DNA of 44,159 nt from Rhodoferax sp. Its GTDB lineage: Bacteria > Pseudomonadota > Gammaproteobacteria > Burkholderiales > Burkholderiaceae_C. Both the position numbers and the translations under genes were made by a program. How positions within the stretch are numbered: the stretch's first letter is position 1; every line of letters begins with the position of its first letter. The stretch is taken from NCBI RefSeq assembly GCF_028688795.1, contig NZ_JAQTXM010000036.1, positions 1 to 44,159 of the forward strand. The letters are read 5' to 3'. This document shows, one piece after another, positions 31,118 to 40,352 of the stretch. The notes below the pieces were generated by a model that had not been told where the DNA came from, did not search any database, and saw nothing but the letters and a program-made list of their open reading frames with translations.

Positions 31118-33526
31118 ATGACTGATGAACTGATTTTTGATCTGCCGACACCCGCCCAGCCAGAGGGCGACGACGCGCTGAACCTGGCTACCTACGCCCA
31201 GCGCGCCTACCTTGAATATGCCCTGAGCGTGGTCAAGGGCCGTGCCTTGCCGGACGTCACCGACGGCCAAAAGCCCGTGCAGCGGCGTATTTTGTATTCC
31301 ATGAGCCGCATGGGCCTGGGATTTGGCGGGGCCAATGGCAACACAGCGGCCAAACCGGTCAAATGCGCCCGTGTGGTGGGCGATGTGCTGGGCCGTTTTC
31401 ACCCGCACGGGGACTCGTCGGTGTATGACGCTGCGGTCCGCATGGCGCAGGACTTCTCGTTGCGCTACCCGTTGGTTGACGGCCAGGGTAACTTTGGCAG
31501 CCGTGACGGTGACGGCGCCGCCGCCATGCGTTACACCGAGGCGCGTCTTGCCAAAATCACCAGCCTGTTGCTCGATGAAATTGACGAAGGCACGGTCGAC
31601 TTCACCCCTAATTACGATGGGTCAACTGAGGAACCCCGCCAGCTGCCGGCGCGCCTGCCGTTTGCCCTGCTCAACGGCGCCAGCGGCATTGCGGTCGGTT
31701 TAGCCACCGAAATTCCCAGCCACAACCTGCGCGAAGTGGCCGATGCCTGTGTGGCCCTGATCAAGTCGCCCAACCTGTCCGACGACGAACTGTTTGCGTT
31801 GGTGCCCGGCCCCGATTTTCCCGGTGGTGGCCAGATCATCAGCAGCACGGCTGACATTGCCGATGCGTACCGTTCTGGCCGTGGCTCGCTCAAATGCCGA
31901 GCCCGCTGGAAGATTGAGGAACTGGCGCGTGGTCAGTGGCAACTGGTGGTGACCGAGCTGCCACCCGGCGTCAGCACCCAGCGCGTGCTGGAAGAAATTG
32001 AAGAGCTCACCAACCCTAAAATCAAGACCGGCAAAAAAGCCTTGTCGCTGGAGCAAAACCAGCTAAAGGCCTCTGTGCTGTCGGTGCTAGATGTTGTGCG
32101 TGACGAGTCCAGCAAAGATGCCGCCGTGCGCCTGGTGTGCGAGCCCAAAACCAGCAAAGTCGGCCAGCAGGAACTCATCAACACGTTGCTGGCCCACACC
32201 AGCCTGGAATCGTCAAACCCAATCAACCTGACCATGATTGGGCTCGATGGGCGGCCCACGCAAAAGTCGCTGCGCCAGATGTTCACTGAGTGGATTGCCT
32301 TCAGGCAGACCACCATTGAGCGCCGTACGCGCCACCGCCTCGCCAAGGTGCTGGATCGCATCCACATCCTGGAGGGCAGGGCGCTGGTGCTGCTGAACAT
32401 TGATGAGGTGATTGCCATCATCCGCCAGGCGGATGACCCCAAGGCGGCTTTGATAGCGCGCTTCAACCTGTCTGAGCGGCAAGCCGAAGACATTCTTGAC
32501 ATTCGCCTGCGTCAACTGGCCCGGCTGGAAGCCATCAAGATCGAGCAGGAACTCGTCGGCTTGCGTGGCGAGCAAACAAAACTGGAAGAAATTCTGGGTA
32601 ACCCCGCTACCCTGCGCCGCTTGATGGTGAAAGAAATTGAAGCCGACGCCAAAACCTTTGCCGACCCGCGCCGCACGCTGATTCAGGCTGAGAAGAAAGT
32701 CACGCTTGAGGTGAAAGTGGTGGACGAACCTGTCACCGTGGTGGTCAGTCAAAAAGGCTGGGTGCGGGCCCAAAAAGGCTGGGCACGTGACCGACTCAGT
32801 GGCGCTGCGGGCGTCAATGGTGGCGCAAATGCATCAGGTGCAGCTCCCGCTGAGTACAACTTCAAGGCAGGTGACGCGCTGTATGGCACCTTTGAGTGCC
32901 GCACCGTGGACACTTTGCTGGCGTTTGGCTCGAACGGACGCGTCTATTCAGTGGCTGTGTCGCTGCTTCCCGGTGGCCGGGGCGATGGCCAACCGATCAC
33001 CAGCCTGATTGAGCTGGAGTCTGGCACCCAACTGCTTTATTACTTTGCTGGCCCTGTTGAGGCCGGTTTGCTGATGTCAAGCTCGGCCGGCTACGGCTTT
33101 ACCGCCACGGTGGCGAACATGATCTCGCGGCAAAAAGCCGGTAAGGCCTTTGTGACTGTGAACGAGGGTGAGACGCTGTGCCAGCCTTCGCTGGTGGCTA
33201 ATGCGGCTTTGTCAGTGCCGATTGCGACGCACGTGGCCTGCGCGTCTACCGGTGGACGCATCTTGACCTTCGAGCTTGCCGAATTAAAAACCATGACCAA
33301 TGGCGGCCGGGGCCTGATGTTGATTGACCTCGAAGACAAGGATGCGTTGGCCGGTGCGGCGGCCTACACCCGCAGCGTGCGCATTGACGGCATTGGCCGA
33401 GGTGGCAAAGTACGTGATGAAACGCTGGAAATTCGCAGTCTCAACAACGCCCGGGCTGCGCGGGCGCGCAAGGGCAAGATGGCTGATCTGGGCTTCAAGC
33501 CCAACAAGATCACGCGGGTGGAATAG
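31118..33526 (+). CDS. parC: DNA topoisomerase IV subunit A ParC
   Basis: An 802-residue DNA cleavage/religation subunit. The catalytic Tyr139 (AAMRYTEARL) and the winged-helix region GRFHPHGDSSVYDA are present; the C-terminal beta-pinwheel occupies about 520-800. In the quinolone-determining region, the residues equivalent to E. coli Ser80 and Glu84 are Ser100 and Asp104, so no obvious target-site resistance substitution is present, given that Asp at the second position is a common natural alternative. The length is slightly greater than E. coli ParC. Confidence 0.96.
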   Translation: MTDELIFDLPTPAQPEGDDALNLATYAQRAYLEYALSVVKGRALPDVTDGQKPVQRRILYSMSRMGLGFGGANGNTAAKPVKCARVVGDVLGRFHPHGDSSVYDAAVRMAQDFSLRYPLVDGQGNFGSRDGDGAAAMRYTEARLAKITSLLLDEIDEGTVDFTPNYDGSTEEPRQLPARLPFALLNGASGIAVGLATEIPSHNLREVADACVALIKSPNLSDDELFALVPGPDFPGGGQIISSTADIADAYRSGRGSLKCRARWKIEELARGQWQLVVTELPPGVSTQRVLEEIEELTNPKIKTGKKALSLEQNQLKASVLSVLDVVRDESSKDAAVRLVCEPKTSKVGQQELINTLLAHTSLESSNPINLTMIGLDGRPTQKSLRQMFTEWIAFRQTTIERRTRHRLAKVLDRIHILEGRALVLLNIDEVIAIIRQADDPKAALIARFNLSERQAEDILDIRLRQLARLEAIKIEQELVGLRGEQTKLEEILGNPATLRRLMVKEIEADAKTFADPRRTLIQAEKKVTLEVKVVDEPVTVVVSQKGWVRAQKGWARDRLSGAAGVNGGANASGAAPAEYNFKAGDALYGTFECRTVDTLLAFGSNGRVYSVAVSLLPGGRGDGQPITSLIELESGTQLLYYFAGPVEAGLLMSSSAGYGFTATVANMISRQKAGKAFVTVNEGETLCQPSLVANAALSVPIATHVACASTGGRILTFELAELKTMTNGGRGLMLIDLEDKDALAGAAAYTRSVRIDGIGRGGKVRDETLEIRSLNNARAARARKGKMADLGFKPNKITRVE

Positions 33527-33527
33527 G

Positions 33528-33576
33528 GTGGGTTGTGCTGTCAGGTAGCGCGTCATCCGCGCTTCATGTGACCCAC
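33528..33576. terminator. Nested hairpin between convergent parC and ybdL
   Basis: GTGGGT (33528-33533) pairs with ACCCAC (33571-33576) and, inside, GCGCG pairs with CGCGC around a short loop. It fills the gap between two convergent genes and could mark both transcript ends, though there is no T-run. Confidence 0.4.
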
Positions 33577-33598
33577 AGGGCGATGGGGCGTGTCGCCG

Positions 33599-34744
33599 TT
33601 AAAGTTTGTTGAGCTTGTTCAGAGCCAATTCCAGTGTCTCGGTTTTTTTGGCGAAGCAAAAACGGATCACGTGCTGATCAAAGCCGTTGCCGTAAAAAGC
33701 CGAGGTCGGAATGGCCGCCACACCGACTTCAGACGTTAGCCATTTGCAAAAATCAGCCTCATTCAAGGGGCTCACTTCTGAAATATCCACGCTTTGAAAG
33801 TAAGTGCCCTCACACGGCAGCAGTTTGAAGCGCGTTTGGACTAGCCCGGCGCGAAACAGATCGCGCTTGTTCTGGTAGAAATCGGGCAGGGTCAGGTAGG
33901 GCGCGGGGTTGCTCATGAAATGCGCCAGCGCATGCTGCACGGGGGTATTGACCGTGAACACATTGAACTGGTGCACCTTGCGAAATTCGTGGCTCAGAAA
34001 CCCAGGGGCGGCAACATAGCCAACTTTCCAGCCGGTCACGTGAAAGGTTTTGCCGAAACTTGACACCACAAACGAGCGCTCGGCCAGACCGGGAAAGCTG
34101 GCTGCACTTTGGTGGCTTAGGCCATCAAACACCATGTGTTCATAAACTTCGTCGCTGATCAGCAACACCTTGGTTGGGGCAAGCAAGGCTTCCAGCTGTT
34201 GCATCTCAGCGGCAGTCCACACTGTGCCGCTTGGGTTGTGCGGCGAGTTGACAATGATGGCCCGTGTCTTGGGTGTGAGGGCCGCAGCAATGCGATTGAA
34301 GTCTGGACGAAAAGTGCCTGGCGTCAACGGCACCCGCACCGGCACGCCACCGGCCAGCTCGATGTTGGGCACATAACTGTCATAACAAGGCTCCAGCACG
34401 ATGACCTCGTCGCCCGCATGCACCACGGCCAGGATGGCGGTGAGGATGGCCTGAGTGGCACCGGCTGTGATGGTTATTTCATCTGTAGCCGAGTATTCAT
34501 GGTCGTAAAGCACTCGTATTTTTGTAGCAATAGCCTCGCGCAGGGCGGGTACCCCAGCCATGGGTGGGTACTGGTTGAGGCCGCTTTGCATGGCACACGT
34601 TACGGCGTTGACCAATTCCGGGTCGCAGTCAAAATCCGGAAAGCCTTGGCCCAGATTGACGGCCTTTTTCTCGGTGGCCAGGGCTGACATGACCGTGAAG
34701 ATGGTGGTGCCGACGTTTGGCAGTTTGCTATTTATAGTGATCAT
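33599..34744 (-). CDS. ybdL: PLP-dependent methionine/aromatic aminotransferase, YbdL family
   Basis: A 381-residue class I aminotransferase closely resembling E. coli YbdL, which uses methionine, phenylalanine and histidine as amino donors. The shared start SKLPNVGTTIFTVMSALA, the PLP-binding Lys232 in SSFGKTFHVTGWKVGY, SDEVYEH and NSPHNPSGTVW identify the family. The start at 34744 gives the expected N-terminus; no strong Shine-Dalgarno is visible. It is convergent with parC. It lies next to cysB on the same strand, but the two are separated by 66 bp and a link with sulfur metabolism (methionine salvage) is only suggestive. Confidence 0.88.
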   Translation of the reverse strand: MITINSKLPNVGTTIFTVMSALATEKKAVNLGQGFPDFDCDPELVNAVTCAMQSGLNQYPPMAGVPALREAIATKIRVLYDHEYSATDEITITAGATQAILTAILAVVHAGDEVIVLEPCYDSYVPNIELAGGVPVRVPLTPGTFRPDFNRIAAALTPKTRAIIVNSPHNPSGTVWTAAEMQQLEALLAPTKVLLISDEVYEHMVFDGLSHQSAASFPGLAERSFVVSSFGKTFHVTGWKVGYVAAPGFLSHEFRKVHQFNVFTVNTPVQHALAHFMSNPAPYLTLPDFYQNKRDLFRAGLVQTRFKLLPCEGTYFQSVDISEVSPLNEADFCKWLTSEVGVAAIPTSAFYGNGFDQHVIRFCFAKKTETLELALNKLNKL

Positions 34745-34810
34745 ATGGCGCTAATCAGTTGAGGACAGAGCTGGCTCACTTCGTGTAGCTGCGGTCTGTC
34801 CCGCAAGGTT

Positions 34811-35764
34811 TCACAATTCATAATCATTCACATGACCGGTCATGGCACGGGCGACCAAATTGCGGTCGAGGCGGCTACTCAGAAGCTCAGCGAATTTGTA
34901 GACAAAATTCCGAAGATAAGCACCGCGCTTGAAGGCCACCCGGGCCACGTTCTGGCCAAAGAGCTGGCCGGCAGGGCGCACCACCAGACCGGTTTGCGCC
35001 TCGTTGTCGACCACGTCGCGCACTGACATTTCTGCGGCAATGCCCACACCCAAGCCCAATTTGACGTAGGTCTTGATCACGTCTGAGTCAATGGCTTCTA
35101 GTGCAATGCGGGGTTCCAGCTTGCGCACGGCAAATGCATGGTCAATTTTGGTGCGCCCGGTGTAGGACGGGTGGTAGGTGATGAGCGGTTCGCGGGCAAT
35201 GTCTTCCAGCGTGATGTGCTCTTTGGTGCAAAGGGCATGGCCAGTTGGTAACACCAGCACATGCTGCCATTCGTAGCAGGGGAGAGTGACGAGTTCGCTG
35301 TAGCCATCAAGGGATTCGGTGGCAATGCCGATTTCAGCCACCTCGTCAATCAGCATGCGCGCCACTTGGTCGGGAGAGCCTTGGTGAAGACTGACGTTGA
35401 CCTTGGGGTAGGCTTGGCGCAACTTGGCCACTGGCTCAGGTAACACATAGCGCGCCTGGGTGTGCGTGGTAGCAATGGACAAGGTGCCACTGTCTTCGGC
35501 ACTGTATTGCTCGCCAATGCGCTTGAGATTGGTCACTTCACGCATGATGGCATCGATGCTTTTTAGCACTTGCAGGCCCGGCTCGGTGACGCGTTTAAGG
35601 CGTTTGCCGTGGCGGGCAAAGATGTCTATGCCAAGTTCTTCTTCCAGTTCGATGATGGCTTTGGATACACCGGGCTGCGAGGTGTGCAGCGCCTTGGCTG
35701 CCTCGGTCAGGTTCAGGTTGCGCCGAACGGCCTCTTGGACAAATCGAAACTGGTGCAAGTTCAT
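34811..35764 (-). CDS. cysB: LysR-type regulator CysB
   Basis: A 317-residue LysR activator of sulfate assimilation. The N-terminal helix-turn-helix (NLTEAAKALHTSQPGVSKAI at about 18-37) and the ligand-binding domain with THTQARYVLP and YHPSYTGRTKIDHAF match CysB, whose TTHTQARY and TGR residues bind N-acetylserine or sulfate. The length fits. Upstream on the same strand, 18 bp away, is the CbiX chelatase for siroheme, the cofactor of sulfite reductase, which supports a sulfur role. Cbl is an alternative name, but the single-copy neighbourhood favours CysB. Confidence 0.9.
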   Translation of the reverse strand: MNLHQFRFVQEAVRRNLNLTEAAKALHTSQPGVSKAIIELEEELGIDIFARHGKRLKRVTEPGLQVLKSIDAIMREVTNLKRIGEQYSAEDSGTLSIATTHTQARYVLPEPVAKLRQAYPKVNVSLHQGSPDQVARMLIDEVAEIGIATESLDGYSELVTLPCYEWQHVLVLPTGHALCTKEHITLEDIAREPLITYHPSYTGRTKIDHAFAVRKLEPRIALEAIDSDVIKTYVKLGLGVGIAAEMSVRDVVDNEAQTGLVVRPAGQLFGQNVARVAFKRGAYLRNFVYKFAELLSSRLDRNLVARAMTGHVNDYEL

Positions 35765-35782
35765 GATGCGTTGTGATTCATG

Positions 35783-36166
35783 TCACCCTTGGGCGACGCT
35801 GACCTCTGCATCAGGCAGGGATAGTCTGGCCAGCATGGCAACCACGCGGGGGTCTTCACCCACCGAGGGGCGAAGGATAAAGTTGACTGCAGGGTAAGTT
35901 TGCTGAAGCGCGGTGACCAACACGGGTAGGTCCTCCCGGGCATGCCGCCCAACACCTAAAAACATCGGCACGATGGTGATGTGTTTGACCTCAGTGGCCA
36001 CCAAGTCGGCCGTGACGCTGGCCAGGTCGGGCTGCGTCAGCTCCAGAAACGCGCAGCGCACAACGCACTGGGGCTTAAGCTCGCGCATGCTCTCGGCCAC
36101 ACTGTCGATGGGTTTGCGCCAAGCCGGATCGCGCGAGCCGTGGCCAAAGAGGATGGTTGCATGCAT
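35783..36166 (-). CDS. cbiX: Small CbiX-type sirohydrochlorin chelatase
   Basis: A 127-residue single-domain class II chelatase that inserts metal (iron for siroheme or cobalt for cobalamin) into sirohydrochlorin. The metal-binding His9 (LFGHGSRDP) and His75 (FLGVGRHAREDLP) are present, with the short single-domain size of CbiX-S or SirB-half proteins, which act as dimers. ATG 36166 is preferred over a longer frame because AAGG precedes it and the family N-terminus (MHATILFGHGS) begins there. Adjacency to cysB suggests iron insertion for siroheme in sulfite reduction. Its upstream end is 58 bp from the lptG stop. Confidence 0.88.
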   Translation of the reverse strand: MHATILFGHGSRDPAWRKPIDSVAESMRELKPQCVVRCAFLELTQPDLASVTADLVATEVKHITIVPMFLGVGRHAREDLPVLVTALQQTYPAVNFILRPSVGEDPRVVAMLARLSLPDAEVSVAQG

Positions 36167-36224
36167 GGTGTGTACCTTTTGGTTGAAGGGTGGGAAGTGA
36201 AGGGTGTTTGGCAGTTGAGCGGAC

Positions 36225-37331
36225 TCATCGCCTGAGAACCAGCCAGCCAAATGCCGTGAGAGAGATGACGGAATATATGAGTCCCGGCAGCGCTGCCGTC
36301 AACCACGGCTGCCAGTTTTGCAGGTTGCCGATGTAGCCAAACACGTTGTTGAGTAAAAAGAAGCTGATGCCGGCCAACACCCCGCCAAACACATAGCTGG
36401 TGATACTGCCAGAGCGAAAGTGCAGGTAGGCAAAGGGCAGCGCCAGCACCACCATCACCAGACAACTCAAGGGATAAAACACTTTTTTCCAAAACTCTAT
36501 TTCGTAGCGCTGGGCGGTTTGCGCATTGTTTTGAAGGTGCTGAATGTATTGAAAGAGGTCAATCGTGCTCATGCGCTCGGGCTTGAGCAGGGCAGCAGAC
36601 ACCATTTCAGAGCTGATGCGGTTGGGCCAACGCAAGGTTGGAATCAAGGTGCGCTCGATTTGCGCGGTCTCGGCGCCATGCTGGGGAAACTCTGTACGGT
36701 GAACCTGCTGCAGTTCCCAGGCATCGTCTTCATTAAGTGTGGCGGTGTCGGCCCGCATCATCGACATCAGAAAGCCCCGGTTGTCGAATTCAAAAATGCG
36801 CACGCTTCGCAAATGGCCTTCGGGGGTGAGCTCGCCCACATTCACCGCATATTGGCCATAGTCTTGTCGCTCTTTCAGCCAAGCACCCGTTTGGCCGACC
36901 GTAAGCCGGCCGGTGTAGCGGGCTTTAAGCAGCTGTCCCGTGCGGTCAGCCAAGGGGGAAACATAGTCTCCGATAGCAAAGGTCAGCACCACAAATCCAA
37001 GGCCCAGCAGCAGCAGGGTTTTAAGCGCACGCCAGGGGCCCAAGCCGCTAGTGCGCAAGATGGTGTATTCAGAGCTTTGCGCCAGTCTGGACATGACAAA
37101 AATGGTGCCGATCAGCACTGCGATCGGCATCAGCTCATACAAATGACTGGGAATCATCAGCGTGACGTAGGTCAGCGCGTGTATCAGGCGGTATCCCGTG
37201 GCGGCATGCCGGCCCACCGATTGAACCTCTTCAACAAAGTCAAAAAAGAAAAAGAGTGACAAAAATCCGAGCGTGACAAATGCCACCGAGGTAATGATCT
37301 CACCGTAAATCAGGCGGCGCAGTGTCTTCAT
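36225..37331 (-). CDS. lptG: LPS export ABC permease LptG
   Basis: A 368-residue inner-membrane permease that, with LptF and LptB, extracts lipopolysaccharide and feeds it to LptC. Six membrane helices are visible: three N-terminal (MKTLRRLIYGEIITSVAFV; MIPSHLYELMPIAVLIGTIF; LLLLGLGFVVLTFAIGDYV) and three C-terminal (YPLSCLVMVVLALPF; YVFGGVLAGISFFLLNNVF; LPGLIYSVISLTAF), with a periplasmic beta-jellyroll between. The ATG overlaps the lptF stop (ATGA). Its closeness to LptF in layout and the downstream position in the pair support LptG. Confidence 0.95.
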   Translation of the reverse strand: MKTLRRLIYGEIITSVAFVTLGFLSLFFFFDFVEEVQSVGRHAATGYRLIHALTYVTLMIPSHLYELMPIAVLIGTIFVMSRLAQSSEYTILRTSGLGPWRALKTLLLLGLGFVVLTFAIGDYVSPLADRTGQLLKARYTGRLTVGQTGAWLKERQDYGQYAVNVGELTPEGHLRSVRIFEFDNRGFLMSMMRADTATLNEDDAWELQQVHRTEFPQHGAETAQIERTLIPTLRWPNRISSEMVSAALLKPERMSTIDLFQYIQHLQNNAQTAQRYEIEFWKKVFYPLSCLVMVVLALPFAYLHFRSGSITSYVFGGVLAGISFFLLNNVFGYIGNLQNWQPWLTAALPGLIYSVISLTAFGWLVLRR

Positions 37332-38446
37332 GCGCTGGCCTCAGGCAACTTTGCAGCCGCTGGACGCTTGCCAACCAGTGTTTGCCACTGCCAGTTGTTG
37401 TGGCCCTTGGCCAGCCAGAGCGCGGCCAGCACGAACACGCCTCCGTGCAAGCCAAGCATGAATGTGGTGAAGCTCATCTTGCTGGAGGCTATCCAGCTTT
37501 GCCCCAAGCTCAGCAGGTTGAAATAGATGACAAATGCGAACAGCGAAAACACAAGGTTCAGGCTTTTACCGACCCGCGGATTAACGCTGGAGATGGCAAT
37601 GCCAATGATCACAAAGTTAATCGCCGCCAGAATCAGCCCGATGCGCCATGACAACTCACCTAAGGCTGCGCCTGTGGGCTGTTTGAGCAGTGTCAGAGTG
37701 GTGTAGGTGTTAACAAACGCTGTATCAGCGCCTGGCAGTGGGTCTGAGGTAATTTGGGTGCCGTATTCGGCAAACTCACTGACCTTGAGGTCGTTGGTTT
37801 TGGTGACTGTCTCCAGGCGCTGACCGTTTTTGAGTATCAGGAATCGGCCTTGAGGTAGCTGGTCGATGCGCCCACTGCGGGCCGATGTCACTGTTTCTTT
37901 GCCGTTTTCTGTGGTGGCAATAAAGACATTGGTGCCTGACTGTTGGCCTTGAGTGTTTTTTTCGACAAAGAAAACCCTTGCGCCATTGGCAGACTCTTGA
38001 AACTGGCCGGGTTCGATACGCTCAAGATCTCCGCGTTTTTCGTACTGGCTTTTCAGATCATCAATGCGCTGGTTGGTCCAAGGTAACACCAGCAAGGCAA
38101 GCGCTGCGATCACTGCAAAGATCGGCCAGGAAAAACGCATCAAGGGGCTGATCAATGCAGACAGTCCCTTGCCGCTACAGAACCAGATGACCATTTCACT
38201 GTCCCGGTACATTCTGGACAAGGTGGCGATGATGGCAATAAAGAGGCTCATGCTCAAGAGCGTAGGCGTGTAGGCAAGCACGGTGTAGCCCATGACCAGT
38301 GTCACGTCAGATGGGTTAAAGCTGCCGCGCGAGGCTTGGCCCAGCGTGCGGATCAGGGTCATGGTCATGACGACGGTGACCAGCACCACCAGGGTGGCGC
38401 CAAAACTGCGCGACAACTCTTTGCGTAGGGAGGAATGGAATAACAT
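37328..38446 (-). CDS. lptF: LPS export ABC permease LptF
   Basis: A 372-residue partner of LptG, with the same 3+3 helix layout around a periplasmic jellyroll that contains GARVFFVEKN and GRIDQLPQGRFLIL. It is first of the lptF-lptG pair. The gene is divergent from pepA with only 23 bp between the two start codons, so promoters must lie inside the neighbouring genes or overlap. The pepA/lptFG divergence is also known in E. coli. No recognisable Shine-Dalgarno precedes ATG 38446. Confidence 0.95.
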   Translation of the reverse strand: MLFHSSLRKELSRSFGATLVVLVTVVMTMTLIRTLGQASRGSFNPSDVTLVMGYTVLAYTPTLLSMSLFIAIIATLSRMYRDSEMVIWFCSGKGLSALISPLMRFSWPIFAVIAALALLVLPWTNQRIDDLKSQYEKRGDLERIEPGQFQESANGARVFFVEKNTQGQQSGTNVFIATTENGKETVTSARSGRIDQLPQGRFLILKNGQRLETVTKTNDLKVSEFAEYGTQITSDPLPGADTAFVNTYTTLTLLKQPTGAALGELSWRIGLILAAINFVIIGIAISSVNPRVGKSLNLVFSLFAFVIYFNLLSLGQSWIASSKMSFTTFMLGLHGGVFVLAALWLAKGHNNWQWQTLVGKRPAAAKLPEASA

Positions 38447-38469
38447 TGCTGCAAAGGAAACCGCTAATT

Positions 38470-39924
38470 ATGAACTTTGAACTCAAGAATTTTGTGCCGT
38501 CGAACGTATCCATTGAAAAATGCGATGTTTCCTTGGTACTGGTGACAAATACCTTTCAAGCGGGTAAAGACGCCCTGTCGGTATTGATTGCCAAAGCGAT
38601 TAAATCGGGCGATTTGAAGGCCAAGGCCGGGCAAATATTAGATATTTACCGTCCCCTGGGTTTCTGTGCCACCCATGTGGTGTTGGTTCAGGTGGCAGAC
38701 GGCACACCCGCGGATATGCGCAAAGGCCTCAGCGCCGCCATGGTGCTCGTCAAGGCTTTTAAAGCCCGTCAAATGACCGTGAGCTTTCTGCAGCAACCCA
38801 CCGCGCAGGGGCTTCGGGTGGCCATCACCACGTTGGCTGACGCGAGCTATGTGTACACCACCACCAAGTCTGACCAGGAAGGCCACAGCTTGGAGGCAGT
38901 GGCAATTGCCGTGCCGGATGAGCAAGCTCTGGGCGCCATTTTTGCGCGGGCCGTGGCGGCGGTAAATGGAATTGAGCTGGCCAAGGAGTGGAGCAATCGG
39001 CCCGCAAACTACGCCACACCAACGCACTTGGCGGGTGTGGCCAAGGCCTTGGCCAAGTTTTCTCGCATCAAAGTCGAGGTGTTGGGCCACAAGGATGTAG
39101 TTAAGCTCGGCATGGGTGCGTTTCTGGCGGTTGCCAAAGGGTCTGATGAGCCCTTGCGTTTTATTGTGTTGCACTACCACGGTGCGGCAAAGTCTGATGC
39201 GCCCGTGGTGCTGGTAGGCAAAGGCATCACCTTTGACAGTGGTGGTATTTCCATCAAGCCTGCAGCTGAAATGGATGAGATGAAGTACGACATGTGTGGT
39301 GCGGCCAGCGTGTTGGGCGTGTTCCGTGCCCTGGCTGAACTTCAGCCGGACATCAACGTGGTGGGCTTGATCGCATCTTGTGAGAATTTGCCCAGCAACT
39401 GTGCTCTGAAGCCGGGCGACGTGGTGACAAGTATGAGTGGTCAGACCATTGAAGTGCTCAATACCGACGCAGAGGGCCGCTTGGTGCTGTGTGACGCGCT
39501 GACCTATGCAGAACGCTTCAAGCCCAAGGCTGTATTGGACATTGCGACCCTGACGGGAGCTTGCGTGGTTGCCTTAGGGGGCGTGCGCAGCGGGTTTTTC
39601 ACTGATGACGCAGGGGTGTCAGCCGCTTTGCTGGCTGCGGGAGAGTCTTCACAAGACCTGTGCTGGCAGATGCCGCTGGACGAGGACTACGCCGAGGGTC
39701 TGAAAACCAGCTTTGCCGATGTGGCCAATGTGGCCGGGCGTGCTGGCGGTGCCGTCACGGCGGCCAAATTTCTTCAACGATTCACGGGCAAATACCGTTG
39801 GGCGCATCTGGACATTGCAGGCACCGCCTGGAAGAGTGGAGCGGCCAAGGGCGCAACGGGCCGGCCTGTTGGCTTGCTGCTGGATTATTTGCTGGATCAT
39901 GACCCTGCTGGACCGAGCGCTTGA
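38470..39924 (+). CDS. pepA: Leucyl aminopeptidase PepA
   Basis: A 484-residue M17 zinc/manganese exopeptidase. Metal and catalytic residues are Lys251 (VGKGITFDSGG), Asp of FDSGG, Asp333 and Glu335 with Arg337 in NTDAEGRL (331-338). The N-terminal domain that lets some PepA proteins bind DNA is also present. ATG 38470 is preceded by AAAGGA about 12 nt away. The gene overlaps holC by 4 bp (TTGA). PepA hydrolyses N-terminal residues from peptides and may also act in transcription or plasmid resolution in related proteins, but this is not inferable here. Confidence 0.96.
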   Translation: MNFELKNFVPSNVSIEKCDVSLVLVTNTFQAGKDALSVLIAKAIKSGDLKAKAGQILDIYRPLGFCATHVVLVQVADGTPADMRKGLSAAMVLVKAFKARQMTVSFLQQPTAQGLRVAITTLADASYVYTTTKSDQEGHSLEAVAIAVPDEQALGAIFARAVAAVNGIELAKEWSNRPANYATPTHLAGVAKALAKFSRIKVEVLGHKDVVKLGMGAFLAVAKGSDEPLRFIVLHYHGAAKSDAPVVLVGKGITFDSGGISIKPAAEMDEMKYDMCGAASVLGVFRALAELQPDINVVGLIASCENLPSNCALKPGDVVTSMSGQTIEVLNTDAEGRLVLCDALTYAERFKPKAVLDIATLTGACVVALGGVRSGFFTDDAGVSAALLAAGESSQDLCWQMPLDEDYAEGLKTSFADVANVAGRAGGAVTAAKFLQRFTGKYRWAHLDIAGTAWKSGAAKGATGRPVGLLLDYLLDHDPAGPSA

Positions 39925-40352
39925 CCGAGATTGCTTTTCACTTCAATGCGCCTGATCGGCTGAACCACGTTTGTCGCTTGCTGCGCAAAGCGGTGGGCAG
40001 CGGTGCAAAGGTGGTAGTAACTGGGCCTGCAGATGCGCTGTCGCAACTTGACTCAGCCCTGTGGATGCTTTCGCCCACTGACTTCATAGCGCACTGCGCC
40101 CTGGATGCTGACCGTACCGTGGTGTCCAAGTCGCCTGTTGTGCTGGCTCAGTCCGCACGCATCTCACCTTTTTTTGACATCTTGGTGAACTTGGGCGAAT
40201 CGGTGCCGGATGGGTTTGAGCAGTTTCAAAGACTCATTGAGGTGGTGACTCCGGATGCGCAAGATCGGCAACTCGCCCGCGGCCGCTGGAAATACTATGC
40301 AGAGGCGGGCTTTCACCTGATTCGTCATGACCTGCAGAAGGCGCCCGCATGA
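39921..40352 (+). CDS. holC: DNA polymerase III chi subunit HolC
   Basis: A 143-residue chi subunit that links the clamp-loader complex to single-stranded-DNA-binding protein. The pattern DRLNHVCRLLRKAVGSGAKVVV, LWMLSPTDFIAH and ILVNLGESVPDGFEQF matches HolC. The start codon is apparently TTG at 39921, forming a TTGA overlap with the pepA stop; no ATG or GTG lies nearby in frame, so start by coupling to pepA is likely. The pepA-holC neighbourhood is common in proteobacteria. It overlaps the next gene by 4 bp. Confidence 0.92.
   Translation: MTEIAFHFNAPDRLNHVCRLLRKAVGSGAKVVVTGPADALSQLDSALWMLSPTDFIAHCALDADRTVVSKSPVVLAQSARISPFFDILVNLGESVPDGFEQFQRLIEVVTPDAQDRQLARGRWKYYAEAGFHLIRHDLQKAPA

Noticed and set aside
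31400..31430. Fluoroquinolone resistance substitution in ParC
   Set aside because: The key serine is retained (Ser100), and Asp104 is a common natural alternative at the Glu84 position.
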